Shown here piece by piece: positions 49,704 through 63,275 of a stretch of DNA of 64,000 nucleotides. Position numbers and translations under genes: made by a program. The notes below the pieces were generated by a model. That model did not search any database, was not told the DNA's origin, and saw only the letters and a list, made by a program, of their open reading frames with translations. This DNA comes from Serilophus lunatus (lineage: Eukaryota; Chordata; Aves; Passeriformes; Eurylaimidae), in contig VXBA01003150.1 of NCBI GenBank assembly GCA_013399895.1, forward strand, positions 716,875-780,874, given 5' to 3'. The first letter of the stretch is position 1. Every line of letters begins with the position of its first letter.

Positions 49704-52451
49704 GTAGGCCAATACCTTCTCTCCCAGGTGGGAGAGGCTTTTATTGTGACCAGAGGAGGAAGCAGCTTGCTTCTAAAGGCTGTATGTGAAGTTTGAAGTA
49801 GTGGTTTTGGGCCCCTTGCATTCTATCTCTCCATGGGAGCACAAACACTGAAGCATTCCTGTGTCACAGGATTGCCCTTTGGAATCCTATGCTCTTCTTT
49901 TTCCATATACACAAAGGAGGTTTGCATCTGGTTAAAAATACAATCTGGATTTAATGGGGAGCATATTTACCACAGTGAGCACTCCCAGAAATCTTCTGGA
50001 AAACATTGTCTTTGTGTGTGTGCTGGTAAATTAAAATGACTGTACAAACTCAGCAGCTTGTGATAAGAATCCTGAAGCCTGAAGTTGAGGGAGAAGAAAA
50101 ACAGGTTTTGGAAATGACCAAAAGAAACTGAACTGTAAATAAAGTTAAGGTCTTTGAGAAGCAATGGAAGCCTATTGCACAAGCTAATTGCTAGGAGGAA
50201 CGTAAATGTGCTTTTGGTGCTGGCTTGTTACCTGATATAAACTATTTTTTTTAATTGGAATAACTTGAGTTGTATTCCCATGTTTAGAAGTCATGCCTTT
50301 TCAACCTGAATAGTTCTATTATCATTTTAACCATTGTAACAGTTGGATTTCATCCCTTTTTACTTCTGCTATTGTCATGTTCTTGAAACATTTATTGGCT
50401 TTTGAATATAAGAGTAGAATGGCTCTGAAGTAACTGTTCAGTATTTTAGATGACTATAATTGAGAGAAATTGCATTGCTGAACTAGGTTTTAATGGGGTG
50501 TTATTAGAAATACCACTGAGATTTTGTTATCACTATCTTGACGGGCAGATAAAAACTTCATCAATTTGTGTTTTTATAGTTATAGATTTATAGACCCATT
50601 GTTTGCATATAACCTGCATGGCCCCGCTGACAGTGTCTTTATGTAAAAGCAAGGCTAATAATTCACAGCATTCTCCCTCGTTTTTTGGAATCTCTTTAGG
50701 AGAAAATGCTCAATTAGTTTAGAAGAATTTTGTTTTGGAGTGATTATTGGTGTTTGTGAGTGGGAGAGAGGTGTAAAAGGAAACCTGTGGTCTAAGGAAG
50801 TGGTTGAATTTTGTTGTAGCAGCAGAGGGATTCAGTAGGGTTTGGTTTTGTTCTTTTTTTTTTGTAAAATTGCTATTGACAGATTTGCTGTCTCTCTGAG
50901 AACAATACGTTCGGGAGAGCATCCAGTTTTTGCAAGTAGCTTGTCTTCTGCATATTTCAGCCTCCTCTGGTCAAACTGATGAGAAAAAGAAATAAATGCT
51001 TAAGGAGGAAAAAGAAAAAGGAAATTCATGTTTAGTTAAAACTGTCAATTTAAAGAGAAGCTGTTAATGAAGTTGAGGAATGAGGTTGTCACTGGCTGCT
51101 GCAGTGTCTTTGGTGGCTATATTTCCTGACCCTGTGTCCCCCTCCCCCGAGCACTTTCCTCCTCAGTCTCATCTTATTTCTGTCTCATAATCAGAAATAT
51201 AATGACAAAGACCTTGAACCAACTCTGTATTTAGCAGGGGAAATCTCAGGAGAGCTGAATAATTGTCTAAATTCTCGTTCTGTCCCAAGTAGATCAGCCT
51301 CTGTATTCCTGCACATGATGATCTGCAGTGAGAGAAGAGTTACACCCCTTTAGGCAGTGTTGTGGGTTTCCCCCCTTTCCTTGTTTTCACCTGTTACATT
51401 TTTTCTCTTGCAGCTGTCATGTCACATCCCAAGGCCATGAGTACTTAAAAAACTCAAACAAGAAGTAATACATCTGTGAATAGCATGAGCTCTTAGAAGC
51501 CACATCTTTTTGGTTCTGGAATTTCAATATGGAATTAACTACCAAGAAAATAATACCCTAGTCTTTAGCTGTAACTAGAGAGCCCAGTTTATCGCAGGAT
51601 ATAAAACTGATGCGATGTGTTAAGTTCAGTGCAAGGTATTATGTCTTCCAAAAGAGTGTCATAAGCTCAGGAGGGTTGAGTATATAAAAGGAGAACCTTT
51701 TGCTGTTCCAAGTCTTTCAAAAGAAAATTCAGTGTTCATTTACAGATCAGTTTTGGATTTCAGTGATTATTGCCTCTATTTGAATTATGTTTTAAAATAA
51801 CTATAAATGAAGTATAGTCTTTATTTATGATCCTCAGTTTACACTTTATGTCAACACTGTAGACCTTACAAGAATTGTGTAACTAAAGATTTGCACCCAT
51901 TAAGGAGAGGGTGACTACATGCTCTGCTAACTCCAGTTTGCTTTATGCTGAACTCTTCTCCTCCCTGTGTGCAGCCTGCACCTTTGAAAAAGGCCAGTGT
52001 TGCTGAGATGACTGCATTCTGCAGTAGTATGGCCCCATACACAGTTTGATTTTAAATGTAATTATCTTTCAGATGTCCAGGTTACTGTTCTTTAGACACA
52101 GACTTCTCCAAGGTTCCTGAAAAAGCAAATCCCTATTTGAAATGTCTGAAACTGGGCATGTGGTCATTGTTAGGCTTTCTGAAAAGTCCCATAGCTTGCT
52201 TTTTATTGAGTCATGTGCCTAAGTGATAAGTACTTTGATCCAGCCTCCTGAGAATGAGTTGGAAAGACTCTTCATGGTGCAGTCCTTTCCTCTGCTACCA
52301 CAGTCTGTGGCCACTAAAGGAACCGAGGCGGAGGAGAACTAGTAACTAGGGGCAGAGTTGTACACGTAGTCTGAGGGAAAGAAGGGGGTTGAACCTGTTC
52401 TTTCTATGTCTTGGTCAGACACAGTAACCACTCAGTTCTTGTGGAAATAGG

Positions 52452-52640
52452 TTCATAGACTTGCAGAATCACTGAGGTTGGAAAAATGTCTTGAGAATAT
52501 AGATTCCAACTCCCTGCTCAAAGGAGGATCCCCTAGAGCAGGCTCTTCAGGTCCATGTCCAGTTGGCTTTTTGTGTATCTCCACAGATGGAGGCTGTATA
52601 ACCTCTGTGAGCAACCTGCTCCAGGATTCACCTTGAACTT
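52452..52640 (-). mobile_element. CR1 LINE 3'-end fragment, antisense
   Basis: Starts with a worn reversed tail (TTCATAGACTTGCAGAATCA), then GAGGTTGG, CTCCCTGCTCAAAGGAGGAT, CCCTAGAGCAGGCTCTTCAG, GTCCATGTCCAG, ATCTCCACAGATGGAGGCT and ACCTCTGTGAGCAACCTGCT. This is the order of the CR1 subfamily whose 3' region reads CCTGCTCAAGCAGGGTCACC...CTCCAGAGAAGGAGACTCC. It is clearly older than the 21.6-kb copy and is 5'-truncated. Confidence 0.85.
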
Positions 52641-53999
52641 GGTGTGCTACTATACAACTAGCAGTGCTGAGGTGATTTGCAGAGATTGTTGGTCTATTCA
52701 GTGTAGAGTGATATCTCCCTTGGAAGGAAGTAGGACCCTCTTCTGGGGGAGTGTTGAGGGGGAAAACTTGAAAGGATATTTACAATTGATTTTTATGGAT
52801 TCTGTTTTTGAATCAATAGTCTGGCCAAGGCTGTGACTTTCTCCTTTTAGTGTTCTCTGTTATTTTGAGTGCAAGCGCTAAAAAAGCTAGTCATTGTGAA
52901 ACCTGCACTTTAGGGTCATTTTAGAAAGAGATTTGAAAAAATTAAGGTTGCATTCCCAGCTAGTGTCCTACATAGCTGGCAAGTCTATATTGAAGTAAAT
53001 CACTGAAGAGAATTTTCTTAGTGTAGCAGTTGAGTTGCCTCAGCAGCTGTATTGCTTTGTTTACTTATCTGTGAAGACTTGCTTCTTATGTAAAAGTGCT
53101 CTAGATCAGATTCTATGATGTTTGATGAAAGATTAGGAGCATTATTTAATGGAAATTTCATTTTTAACAGGGTGTTGTATGGTTGGAATTGTGTCAGCCT
53201 TTTTAAAGTTCTAACTTAAGGGAAATGACTGAATTATCTCATGCTGTGTTGGAAAACTGTCATTGTACAGCTTTGAGTTTTAAGATCTGACACAAAATTA
53301 TGGTTAAGATGGTAATAGAGAATCACCGTGTCTAGGCACTAACTAACCTTTTCGTATTACATTTTTTGTGTGAAGATGAAAAGCTACATGCTACTCACTC
53401 GGTAGTCTACCAAGTTAGTGTCCCCATCTGCTGCTCAGCTTCCTTTGCTGTTTCAAGTGACTGGTTTCTCAGAAAATTTTTGAACTTCAAATACTGTAGA
53501 CCATGGAGTTTGTTTCTTTAATCACTTGCTCCTGGCTTTTTTCCCATGATTTAAAAATCTTACTGATTTTAGATTCCTAAATTTAACTCCAAATCTAAAA
53601 TTTATACAGACAATCATCTTTGTGGAGTTCTCCTAGAAGAGCGAACTCCTCCATAAGCCAAGCTGCAACTCTTGAATTTCTCTCTCTCCTAACAATCTGC
53701 TTTGAAGTACAGGAGCTGTTTCCTCAGGACACCCTAAACAGTATGAACTCCTTTAGCTGTGATAATTTTGTCTCAGCATGTAATCAAAATCATTTATGTT
53801 TGATTGTTTGCTGTTATATGAAATGCTGTTGCTGCTGTGTGTGCACCTTTCTAATTCTGAGGGATATTACAGAACAGATCACAGCATCCTTCTCTATTCT
53901 CTGGATTTCTTTTTATTGGATTCTGTCTGTGTTAGAAATACTTCTTGAACAGCTGCATGTATTTTTATTACTAGAGGAGAGGCTCAGCATGTTGTAATG

Positions 54000-54120
54000 A
54001 GTAAGGCACTTGATTTGGGGCTCAGGGTTTTCTGCTTGGTGCTGGTTCTGACCTGCTGCATGACTTTGGGCACTGCGTGTCACCTCTGTGTGTCTCTTTC
54101 TTATCTTGAAACTCATCTAC
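54000..54120 (+). mobile_element. MIR-like (CORE-SINE) element
   Basis: Reads AGTAAGGCACTTGATTTGGG, GCTCAGGG, TCTGACCTGCTGCATGACTT, TGGGCACTG, and TCACCTCTGTGTGTCTCTTT, then CTTATCTTGAAACTC. This follows the amniote MIR order (GTTAAGGCACTGGACTGGGACTCAGG, CTGACCTGCTGTGTGACC, TTGGGCAAGTCAC, TTCACCTCTCTGTGCCTC, CATCTGTAAAAT) over about 120 bp. Minus-strand open frame in the same place is not a gene. Confidence 0.72.
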
Positions 54121-57100
54121 CTGTCTCTTCCCTTTAGATGCCAAACATAGTTGTGGGCAGGAACCACTTTTCTAGATGCCCGTACACATACTCTGATACA
54201 GAAGGTGTCTGGTGCCAAGCAAGCTGTGTAGGTATTGTTTTAACAGTAGAAATTAGAAATTATGTGTTTACAATTCAACACCAAAGCAGGTAGTCAGGTT
54301 TTATTTTTTGGAAGTTATGGAGCATGTACATTACTGGAGCAGTGTATACTCAGAACTTCTCAAAATCAGGTCACCCATTTAAAAGTGCATGAAAATAGCT
54401 GAATATACATAGCTCTAGGCATTAACCTTTTGAAACTGTGGCCTCTACTCTCTGTGGCCTACTTTTCAGAGCAGTTTTGGTCAGAGGGGAAAGAGAAGAA
54501 TAGTCACACAGGTCAACTTCAGACACCTCTATCTGTATTTGAAGCTCCTATTAAAGTGAAAAGTCTGGTTTTGATTTAAAGCTTCTTAATAACTTACCTG
54601 AGGCTCACTTCTTTTTGTAGGGACATATCAGTAAAATATCTTAAGTTAGAGGGCTGATGTTAGCTTCTACAAATAACCACACCGGTTTTTGGATGGAAAA
54701 GTCTCCCTTGTTGATTGTATGCACTCTTTCCACCAAGAGCACATGTAAACAGATGTCTCGTTACCTCAGTCCAAGCGTGGTGTGTGTTTACTCACTGGAT
54801 TTTAATTTCTGCCTGAAAACTAGTATATGTGCGTGGAAGAATGGAATTGGAATGGAATTAATATGCTCTGTGACTGGAAGGAGTTTGTCCAAAGTGCATC
54901 AGCTCCCAGCAGTGTTGCACGTGGCAGTTCTCTGTACCCAGCTGTTGGCACTTGGTAGATCTCGGTCCTGCTCTGTCAAACGGGAAAGACTCCAGGATAT
55001 TTGACCCAAGAGAGGTGTCATCTGACATCTTTCTCATAAAAGCTCATTCATTCATCTAGGAGCAGGGTAACAAAGGGACATGAGCATGTTGGTGTTACAA
55101 GCCCTGGCTTTGAAATTTAAAGTAGACAGCTGCTTCCAAAGGACTAATCCTCTCCTGTGAGAGGTGTCAGGAAAAGAAAGTAGGTTCCTTCCCCCAAAGG
55201 AACCTTAAATCTCCTGTCTTGTACCATTTCTTGTTCTTGTTAAAGTAGTATACAAAAGGATTTTCTAAGGTAAGAATGCTGAAAGTTAGCCATTTCATAA
55301 ACAGAAAATATGAACAGGCTCTCCTGTTCCTTCCTGCTTCTCCTCCGCTCCTTCAGGATTTCATTATTTTGGGCTGTCATGTCTGTCCCAGCATAGGTAG
55401 GAGGGACCAGAGAGCTGGGGGCCTCAATGGATGTGGTGGGCACAACCCCTGTTCTCCAAGCCAGGCCTGCTGCCTCTGGCCTCCTAAAATCCATCAACTT
55501 GGTACTGCTCAAGTGACTTTGCAGTCCAACAGGCACAAAGCCCAGTGAATAGTATAGAAAACATTTTTGTTGTTTTGTCTCATAGTTTGCCAGTCAGAAC
55601 TCCTTGAACCAACAAACAGCTGTCATCTTGGATCCCTAGTAGTCTTGATGGGCACTGAACTTTCAAAATAACCCTGCCTGTAAAGCTCAGATGTTATTTT
55701 TGGGTGCACTTATGTTTAATCTTTAACTCTCATGTGTTTTTGTGACCAGATATGGGAAATCTGCACCCCACTTTCAGTGTCTTTTGCTTACCTCAATCTA
55801 AAAAAGAAACATGGCTGGACCCTTTATCCATTTATTGCATCCCAGTGTTAGAAACTTTTATTTTACATCTACATGCATCATTTCAAAGCATTTGCATAAT
55901 GATAGAGCTGAAAAGGTGGAAAATTTTAAATCAGTTTAAGCAAGAACTTCTATAGATTTTGTGTTAGGGGCTTGGGTGGTTCTGAAGAATGACAGAATCT
56001 GCCTTAATGGGGTAAAGATATAAGCCATAACTGCACTCCATTGTCATGGGACATTCCCAAAACATTTCTAGTGTGGGTTCTATGAACAGAATATGGATTA
56101 ATTCTTGAGGATTATTGTCTCTCTAGGATTAAGAAAGGAGGAGCAGGGATTCTTCTTGTCACGATGAAGTCTTCACTGAATAAACGGTATGTTTTAAATT
56201 CCAGCACAGTTGTGTTTCAAGTTAGTGTGACCCTCCTGAGCAGAAATTTCCTTGACTAGCATTCAATTTTCCCAAGTATCTGAGTGCTAGGAAAAGTAAT
56301 GAAGGAGCATTGAAGGATAAATTGCTCATAATATCTATGTAAAACTAAACTGGGAATGGTTTTTGCAGCAAGTGGCTTTTCCTGATGTTTCTGCTCATAT
56401 TGTCATGAGAGAAGAGGTCAAGAAATAAATCTTGAAAAATAGAACATTTAATCTGAATTGGAAACCAGGACTTGGCTGGCAGAACATTATTCCAGTTCTG
56501 ATGTAATGTATTCATGTCACTTTTGCTGTTGAAGAAGCAGTTTATATTAGGATGGGTTACAGTAGTCTGGTGAGGACAAGAAAAGTAGCGTTCCTTACGT
56601 TTTCTCAGATAAGTATCTAGCCAACATGTGGTACCCCTGGTTAGATTCTAATCTCTCCTCATGAAGTCCAGCAGGATTTTATCAGGGTTGCATGGAGTCA
56701 GCTGATAACAATACCTGAGAGATCAGTGAAGAGGATGTTTTCCTTTATCATGGCCACTAACATCCAGTCTAAAGTTTCTACTGGCTCATGAAAGCTCCTG
56801 AAAGCTTGAGTACGTTTATCCTTTTGATGTCAGTAGTTGATGCTGTCTCATGAATTTTTGCAAATGTCTTTCAGAAGTTAGAGTGGAAAAGGCTTAAAGT
56901 GTAAACTTTGAAGGAGACTTGAAATGATCTCAGTTTCTTGTCTAGTTTATGGTTGAGTGGAACTAAATCTCTATGGCCAGTTGTTTGATAGTCTTCTTAG
57001 ACAAGATCATTTATTTGTCATTCAATACACCATAACATCTTGCTTTTCTTCCTGTTTGGGATACCTTTCTTACTGTAGTGCTGGGAAAGTAGCGATTTTT

Positions 57101-58413
57101 TGTTTTTTCTGATGTGCACATGGGGTGGAAATGAAGAGATCCAAATGTATTCATAGGCTGGTATGGTTGTGTAGAGATAGTCAGCACTTCTGGAGTGTCA
57201 GTAACCATGGTTCAGGTAACAGCATTTGTGTTAAGGAAACAAAACTGATTCAGCAGGAGACAGAAAAAGATGCTATGCTGAGAAGGATATGACAGAACTT
57301 GTGGCATTTTTACAGCCTGTTTAGTTCTGTGCACAGAGAGTGAACCACTGCTTGTTAATTTGGGTTAAAATAGTCTGAACAGTAGAAATAACGTGTCCCT
57401 CAAACAGCAGTATATGTCCATGTTGCTCTAGTTACCTCCAGGCCTTCTGACTCATTAGAGTTCTTGGAGGCTGTCAGCTAGGGATGGCATAGCTGGACAC
57501 AAGTCCATACAATGAAATAACTTTCAAAAGAAAAAAAAAAAGAAATCACTCCTCAGAGGGCAGATCTTAAATAAACTGAAGCATTAGAAAGTGCGAGATA
57601 GAGATCAAAGACACAGAGATAAATAAACTGCTTTCAATGTGGCAAGTCAGATATCCCATACTAGTGGCATTTCAGGACATTTATTTTTAACTCTGGAAAA
57701 GGCAGATGAATACAGGATGGCAAATTTGTCAGTTAAGTCCAAATTGTTTAGTCTTTTCCAGGCAATGGGAGGCAGCAATACCAGATGGGTTTACCAAAAG
57801 ACAGTGAAGAGTCAGCATGATGATAGATCAACTTTATTGTGGTCTCTTGGACCTATAAAGAAATAATATGGACAGCTTATGCATTGTTAACTTCATTATT
57901 GACTCACTGCTCAGGAAAGACCTCAGTGTCACAGTGGGTAGCTCACTGGAAACTTCTACCCCCTCAGCCTCAGTAGTCAAAGGAGAATTTGCCAATACAA
58001 TAAAAAAAAAATATTATGGTGGCCAAAAATAGCATGGATGATACTGAGCACACAGTTATGGAAATAAAGCACTTTCTTTTTCCGGAAGTCTGTTTTCAAG
58101 TCTGCTTTCCTGAATTTAAAAATAAGCGTCAGAAGTAAAAGGAATCCTGGAGAAAAGGGACATGATCAGTGCCAAGAGATGGCCACACAAGGGAAGAATG
58201 AGATCAATCTCAGGCTAGCAGAGGTGGAACAAAACCTGAACAAACAAAATTTAAGTAAATGGAGAAACATTCCCCTTTTGCTCTTTCCTACCAAGTTAAG
58301 AGTTGCACTGCATAGCTGCGCAGTTGCCGTAAAATATCAACTAAGCTCATAGCTGGGCCGAAAGGCATAGGAGACATTCATGGCTAGGTTTGAAAGGCCA
58401 TTGTGGTTGGGGG

Positions 58414-58451
58414 TGTATATATATATATATATATTTATACACATATATATA
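58414..58451. repeat. TA-rich microsatellite
   Basis: A (TA)9-10 run at about 58416-58434 is followed by TTTATACACATATATATA. It is likely length-variable and is the only sizeable pure TA array in the window. Confidence 0.9.
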
Positions 58452-59964
58452 CTGACTGGTGAATGTTGAAAACAAACTCCATTGATGAACTCTGAACTTG
58501 AGATGTGTTGAGGGACACATCCTCTCGTTTGAAACCCACTCCCAAGTTGGAGAAATTGAGATGACACAGTATCAGCTGAATTGTGAGCTCATTTGGTTTG
58601 ATAATTCCTGTGTTCATTTATTATCTCCAGGAAAGCAAGAATGCCTGAAAGTGCAGTGAGGATTTAAAGCATTTTCTGTACTTCATAACTTTGAAACCTA
58701 GTGTGAGTAGTAACATTTTGTTATTTTTACTGTCTTGTGAATAAAGTCTTGGTATTTAATATAAATTATTATGAGCACTCAGCATGTTAAATGGGAACTC
58801 AAATAGAGCCAGACGTGTTAAACTGTTATTCTTTTAGAAATACAGCTGGATTACGTGATTATGACTTTTTTTTCTTTGATAGCACTTTCTTCTGCTACAT
58901 TAAAGTCCACATGAGACCCTGTAGAGCAAAGCAAGGGAGTGTGCATGAGGGGGCAGAACTAGAGGCACTGCGGCGTAGGCACTTGTAATACGTGGCAGGG
59001 ACTGAGCTGTGCTGAACAACACCTTGAAGAAGTTTTTCTATTGGCTTTTATTCTACTAGAGGATCAAGGAGGTCACCCTGCAGATCACACTGGTGCATTG
59101 TCGGGGACAGAGTGTTACTTAACGCACTGGGACTTTTCAACTTTTAAAACATATTGCTTCATTTCCTCCCTTGCTGCCTGGCAAAATTATGAGTAAGACT
59201 GTCAGGTTGCAAAATTTATCTCCTATGTAAATATGTGATTGAACAGATAATGCTACAGTCTCACCCTCCTGCCCTAACAAGCCTGCTCCATGATCAGAAT
59301 AGCTGCAGCTTTTTCCTTGCAGCAGCTCAGCTGCCAGCTTCTGTAGTGTCTGCCAGGGCCAGGAGGGAAGGAAGCACTCAGCTGTTACTGAGAGTGTTAA
59401 CTTTAGATGTGGCATCGAGTTTCCTACATGAGGGAGTGTTCATGTCCCAGGTCCTTATTAATCAGCTTGAGGATGCCATGTGGGTGTTTGCTCTGTCTCT
59501 GAGTGCCAGTCAGCAGCCAGCAATATCTTTCCTGCAGAGATGCAAAGTGTGAGTCTGTCAGACATGTACCCTGCTTACGAAAGGTATATGAATATTCTGA
59601 ATTAAGTCCTTCTTTTGACCAAGGGATGCTAAACTTTCTGTAAAGGCAATGGAAGATGTTAACATTCAGGAAGAGCTTTATCTTTTTAGATTTATATTTT
59701 GTTAATATTTGAAGGTCCACTGAGATCTTGGTTGTTTGAGAAAGCTAAGCTTCATTGAACCAATTTCTTCATTTAACAGAACGCTTATTCTATGACACCA
59801 GCTTACTTAGTCACTGGTATGTTGACAAGACACCCATCCAGGAAAGCAGTAGAGAGACACTGAATATGAGCCCCATCCTGTGCTAAGTCCTGGTTCACAT
59901 GTAAGACAATTAATCTGCATGCGGCATTGTGGGCAAGGCATAGTTTGTGAGATTTTAGGACCTG

Positions 59965-60196
59965 TAATCAGAGAAACATAAAATGGTTTGGGGTTGGAAG
60001 GGACCTCAACATCAACTAGTTGCACCCCCACTTCCATGGGCAGAGACACCTTCCAGGTTACTCAAAGCCCTGTTCAGCCTGATCCTGAACACTTCCAAGG
60101 ATGGAGCTTCCACCACTTCTTTGTCCCAACTGTTCTGGTGCCTCACCACCCTCACAGTGAAGAATTTTCTCCTACTATCCTAGTATCTTCTTAATC
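59965..60196 (-). mobile_element. CR1 LINE 3'-end fragment, antisense
   Basis: Contains AAAATGGTTTGGGGTTGGAA, GGGACCTCAACATCAACTAG, CCATGGGCAGAGACACCTTC, CACTTCCAAGGATGGAGCTT and GTGCCTCACCACCCTCACAG, the usual CR1 3' region on the opposite strand, about 230 bp. The terminal tail is degraded (TCAGAGAAACATAAAATGG). It is 5'-truncated about 65 bp before the open antisense frame at 60263. Confidence 0.92.
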
Positions 60197-60262
60197 GTTC
60201 AGATTCAGGGCTTTGACAACAGCCCTGCTTGCTCTCTTGATCTCTAAAATGCCAGCTCAACT

Positions 60263-60648
60263 TCACTGCTTCACCAGAGGAACCTTTTGAGGGTTAATCA
60301 GCACTGGGGAATCCTGCGTGTATGCTGTTTGAACTCTGGTAGGAGGGGTAAGATTTTTGTTCTCAAGGCTACTGTAGTGCTGGGGCAAACTAATGGAGTA
60401 GTTATGAATCTCCTGTGCTGGAGGTTTTGGTTTTGGCAGGATAGATAGACGAACGTCTGCCGGTGTTGGTGTCAGGAGCGTTTCATCTTCCCAGAATGCA
60501 ATGGGACTGGGATAGGTAACCTGGTAGCCTTTCCAGATAAGTATTTTCTGATGTTGATTGTCCTTAGGAATGAAAAACATCAGCTGTTGACAGCTTGAGC
60601 CACAGAGCTTAAACAAGTTATGCTGAAATGTAATAGATACTTTTCCTG
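60263..60648 (-). other. Antisense open frame, coding-like but unrecognised
   Basis: On the minus strand a TTGTCCTCTGCACAG acceptor-like site is followed by about 127 open codons ending at TGA (60265-60263). Open sequence also extends upstream to a stop at about 60711. The translation includes FIPKDNQHQKILIWKGYQVT and PADVRLSILPKPKPPAQEIH and ends INPQKVPLVKQ, rich in Pro, Gln, Thr and Ser and without obvious domain, signal peptide or membrane segment. The stretch retains several CpG sites (for example ACGAACGTCTGCCGG on the + strand) in a CpG-poor intron, which would fit constraint. I do not recognise it. No AATAAA follows closely; a CR1 begins 65 bp downstream. The open length is near the chance limit. 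Confidence 0.28.
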
Positions 60649-63275
60649 TGCAGAGGACAACCACCTGTGCTGGCTTAGGAACTAAGCAGTTTGAGTAGTC
60701 TTGGGCAGACTAGTTTGAGGCACAGTTTCCATGGGTCACTGCAGTCAGACCTGAATGTTTGGCTGTGCTCCCATACAAGAAAGCAGTATGTTTCAGCTGC
60801 ACACAGTCCTGTTACTCTGGCTATTTGAGTTCTGGACCAAAGTTGGCTTTGTTCTGCTTTTTTGAGATGCTGATAGAGAAGCAGCCGGCTGACTGCACCT
60901 GTTCATATGGATGTGGCACAGCAGGAGCAAGTATTTCTTCCTTGGTGGAGAGATCTGTGGAATGAGCTTGTCACTTGTTTCACAAGGGTGAGGCAGTTGA
61001 GCGATGCATTCCTGAATCAGCGGGCTCCTCTTGCCTTGCGGCATTCAGCAACCGCACATTAAAACTGAAGCTATAAATTGTATAATTTGCATAAGATATT
61101 AGGCAGAGCAGCACAATGGGACAGATGCTAATTGCTGATTTGGGAATCCTCACCAGCATTTGCTTGGAGATAAACTGCAGTTACTTCAGTATTGGGCAAT
61201 TAGTGTTGGTTTTCTGAAAAGAGAGAAGTGTATCACACCAACTGATTTCTAATACCATGGAATTTGCTGATTTGATTGTTGCTCTTGGGGACAGTTTTTT
61301 AGTTCCTTTTTAAGACAGTAGTTTTTAAAAATCTACTAATTTTGGCAGGAAGGCAAATGCAGTTTGGGAGGGATGTTCCCACCAAGAAAGTTCAAATGCA
61401 CACTCCTATTTTGTTGCATGGAAGCGAATTCTGCCATAAATTCTTTGGCATTCCATAGTTCTGACATAGGTTGTTGTGCAGGTGCACCAGACTTCAGAGT
61501 AGGAGATTTTTGGTTGATTTTTGTTGCTTTGGCAACCCAGAGTTTGGTATGAGTTTTGGGGGTAAAATCTAAGGAAGCATTTTATTGCAGTTATCATTAA
61601 TTTTGACATAGGTGTTTCTAATCAGCTTTTAGGCTGCCAGTTAGTTAAACTGCTAAATCTTGAAATGTTTACTTGGATAGCACAAGTGCATAGGGAAGTG
61701 CAGAACTCTACATTTGCTGGATTTTGTAGTCACTCTGAGTGGTGTGTTTTCCAACACTGCCCCATAATGTTTGCATGCCTTCCTGTTTTATGAGCGGTTA
61801 ATGAAATGGTGGCAAGTCTGTAAGTGTGATACTTTCCCTCGAGGTCCTGCAGTGTGGAAAAGTGAATATCCTGGATGGTAGAACTAATTCTAATTGCTTT
61901 TGGTTTTCAGTATTTTGAAAGAAAATAATGCTAGAAGAGCTCAGTAAATATCCATTTTATTTTGATTATTTTTATCATGAGCCTAAAAGAGGAAGTGGAA
62001 AGAATCAGATTTCAGAATTTGGACAAGAAGAAGAGAAAATAGCTTGTCTTTTCCTCCTCTCCCACTCTTACTCCAATAGCTTGCTGGCCCAAAAGTCCTA
62101 GGAAGAAAGATGACTTGTTCTTTTGGACACTTTAAATTAAGTGAAAGCAAAGCTCCTTTACTCTATGTTTCACTGAAAAGCGTCTTAGTTCATACCTGTG
62201 ACTTAAGTGAAAGCCCTATTGCAGGCAGTTTGGCCAATCCATTTGTTTTGAACTTAACATCGAGGACTTACTGTAGCTGTAAACTAATTATATGCAAAAG
62301 TAAACCACAAACTGCTCACACAAGTGAGGGGCTAGATTTACAAGAACCTTGCATCCAGGAGATTCTCTGGTCTTGTCTTCATTAGGTGTATTGCTTTTCA
62401 TTCCTTCTGGTGAGTGACAGCTCTAATGCAGATGCTCTTACACAATTTCCTGCATGGGAGAAGGGATGAGCAGTACCAGAAGAAAGCGCCATTGTAGACT
62501 GTATAACTACATCCATGCAGGTGTTTGGGCAGGGTTACCATTCCAGATGGTAATTGCACCTTTGTCAGGAACTGCTGCATGGATGGAGCTCTTTGCGAGT
62601 ACATACCTGTCCTCAGCCAAGGTCATGCCATATTTGGCCTCTCCACTCTTGCCTTTCTCCTTTAAAGTGATTATGTTCAAAGACACTGTTGTGAATTAGG
62701 ACAATTCTTTGTGAAAGAGGCTGAAGGTGTGTAAGCACCATTTAAGTAGTTAGAAAAGCTTTTAAAATTATGTAACTGAGTAGCTGAAACAGTGGGACCT
62801 GTGCCAGACAGAGGTGTATGTTGCTTTCTGGAGGCAGGTATGGGTGCAGTACCTTACATCGTTTATTTGTGAAGGTTTGTTTGTCTGGGATGGGCTTCAT
62901 GCACCAGATGCAGCAGTAGTAGCCACCTAAGGTATTGCTGAGGTGAAAGGAGAAAAAAAAGGAATATTGAAATGCTTCAACAGGTGGCGGTACATGTGTG
63001 CCTGTGAAGCTGCCTCTCTACCACAGAACACAAAAAAGAGAAAGCGAGACAGACAGACTGGTTGCACACAACAAACCCACCTTTTTTTTTGTTCTTACTG
63101 CAAGGAAATGGTACTTTCTGTGTTAGTTCAGTATCCAGGCTTATCAACAAAAGCAACATAGCCATTGTTACTGAGTCCTGGCCCACCTGTTGTAAGCACT
63201 TTTCATGCAGCCCATTCCAGAAAACCAGGGTGAGCCAGTGGGAAGCATAGCCAGTTTTTTTCCTTCTCCCCACCT

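Noticed and set aside
55240..55536. Minus-strand 98-codon frame with a basic ERRRSRKEQES stretch
   Set aside because: The opposite strand is equally open, and no splice sites or homologue were recognised.
55990..56012. AATGACAGAATCTGCC, which resembles the start of the next ITPK1 exon (DDRICS)
   Set aside because: Only four codons match, the following residues (LNG) do not fit SPPFMEL, and there is no pyrimidine tract before the presumed acceptor.
60675..60735. CTTGGGCAGACTAGTTTGAGGCACAGTTTCC, possibly a third MIR fragment
   Set aside because: Only the TTGGGCA and GCACAGTTTCC cores match; too short to claim, though it would mark the edge of the antisense open frame.
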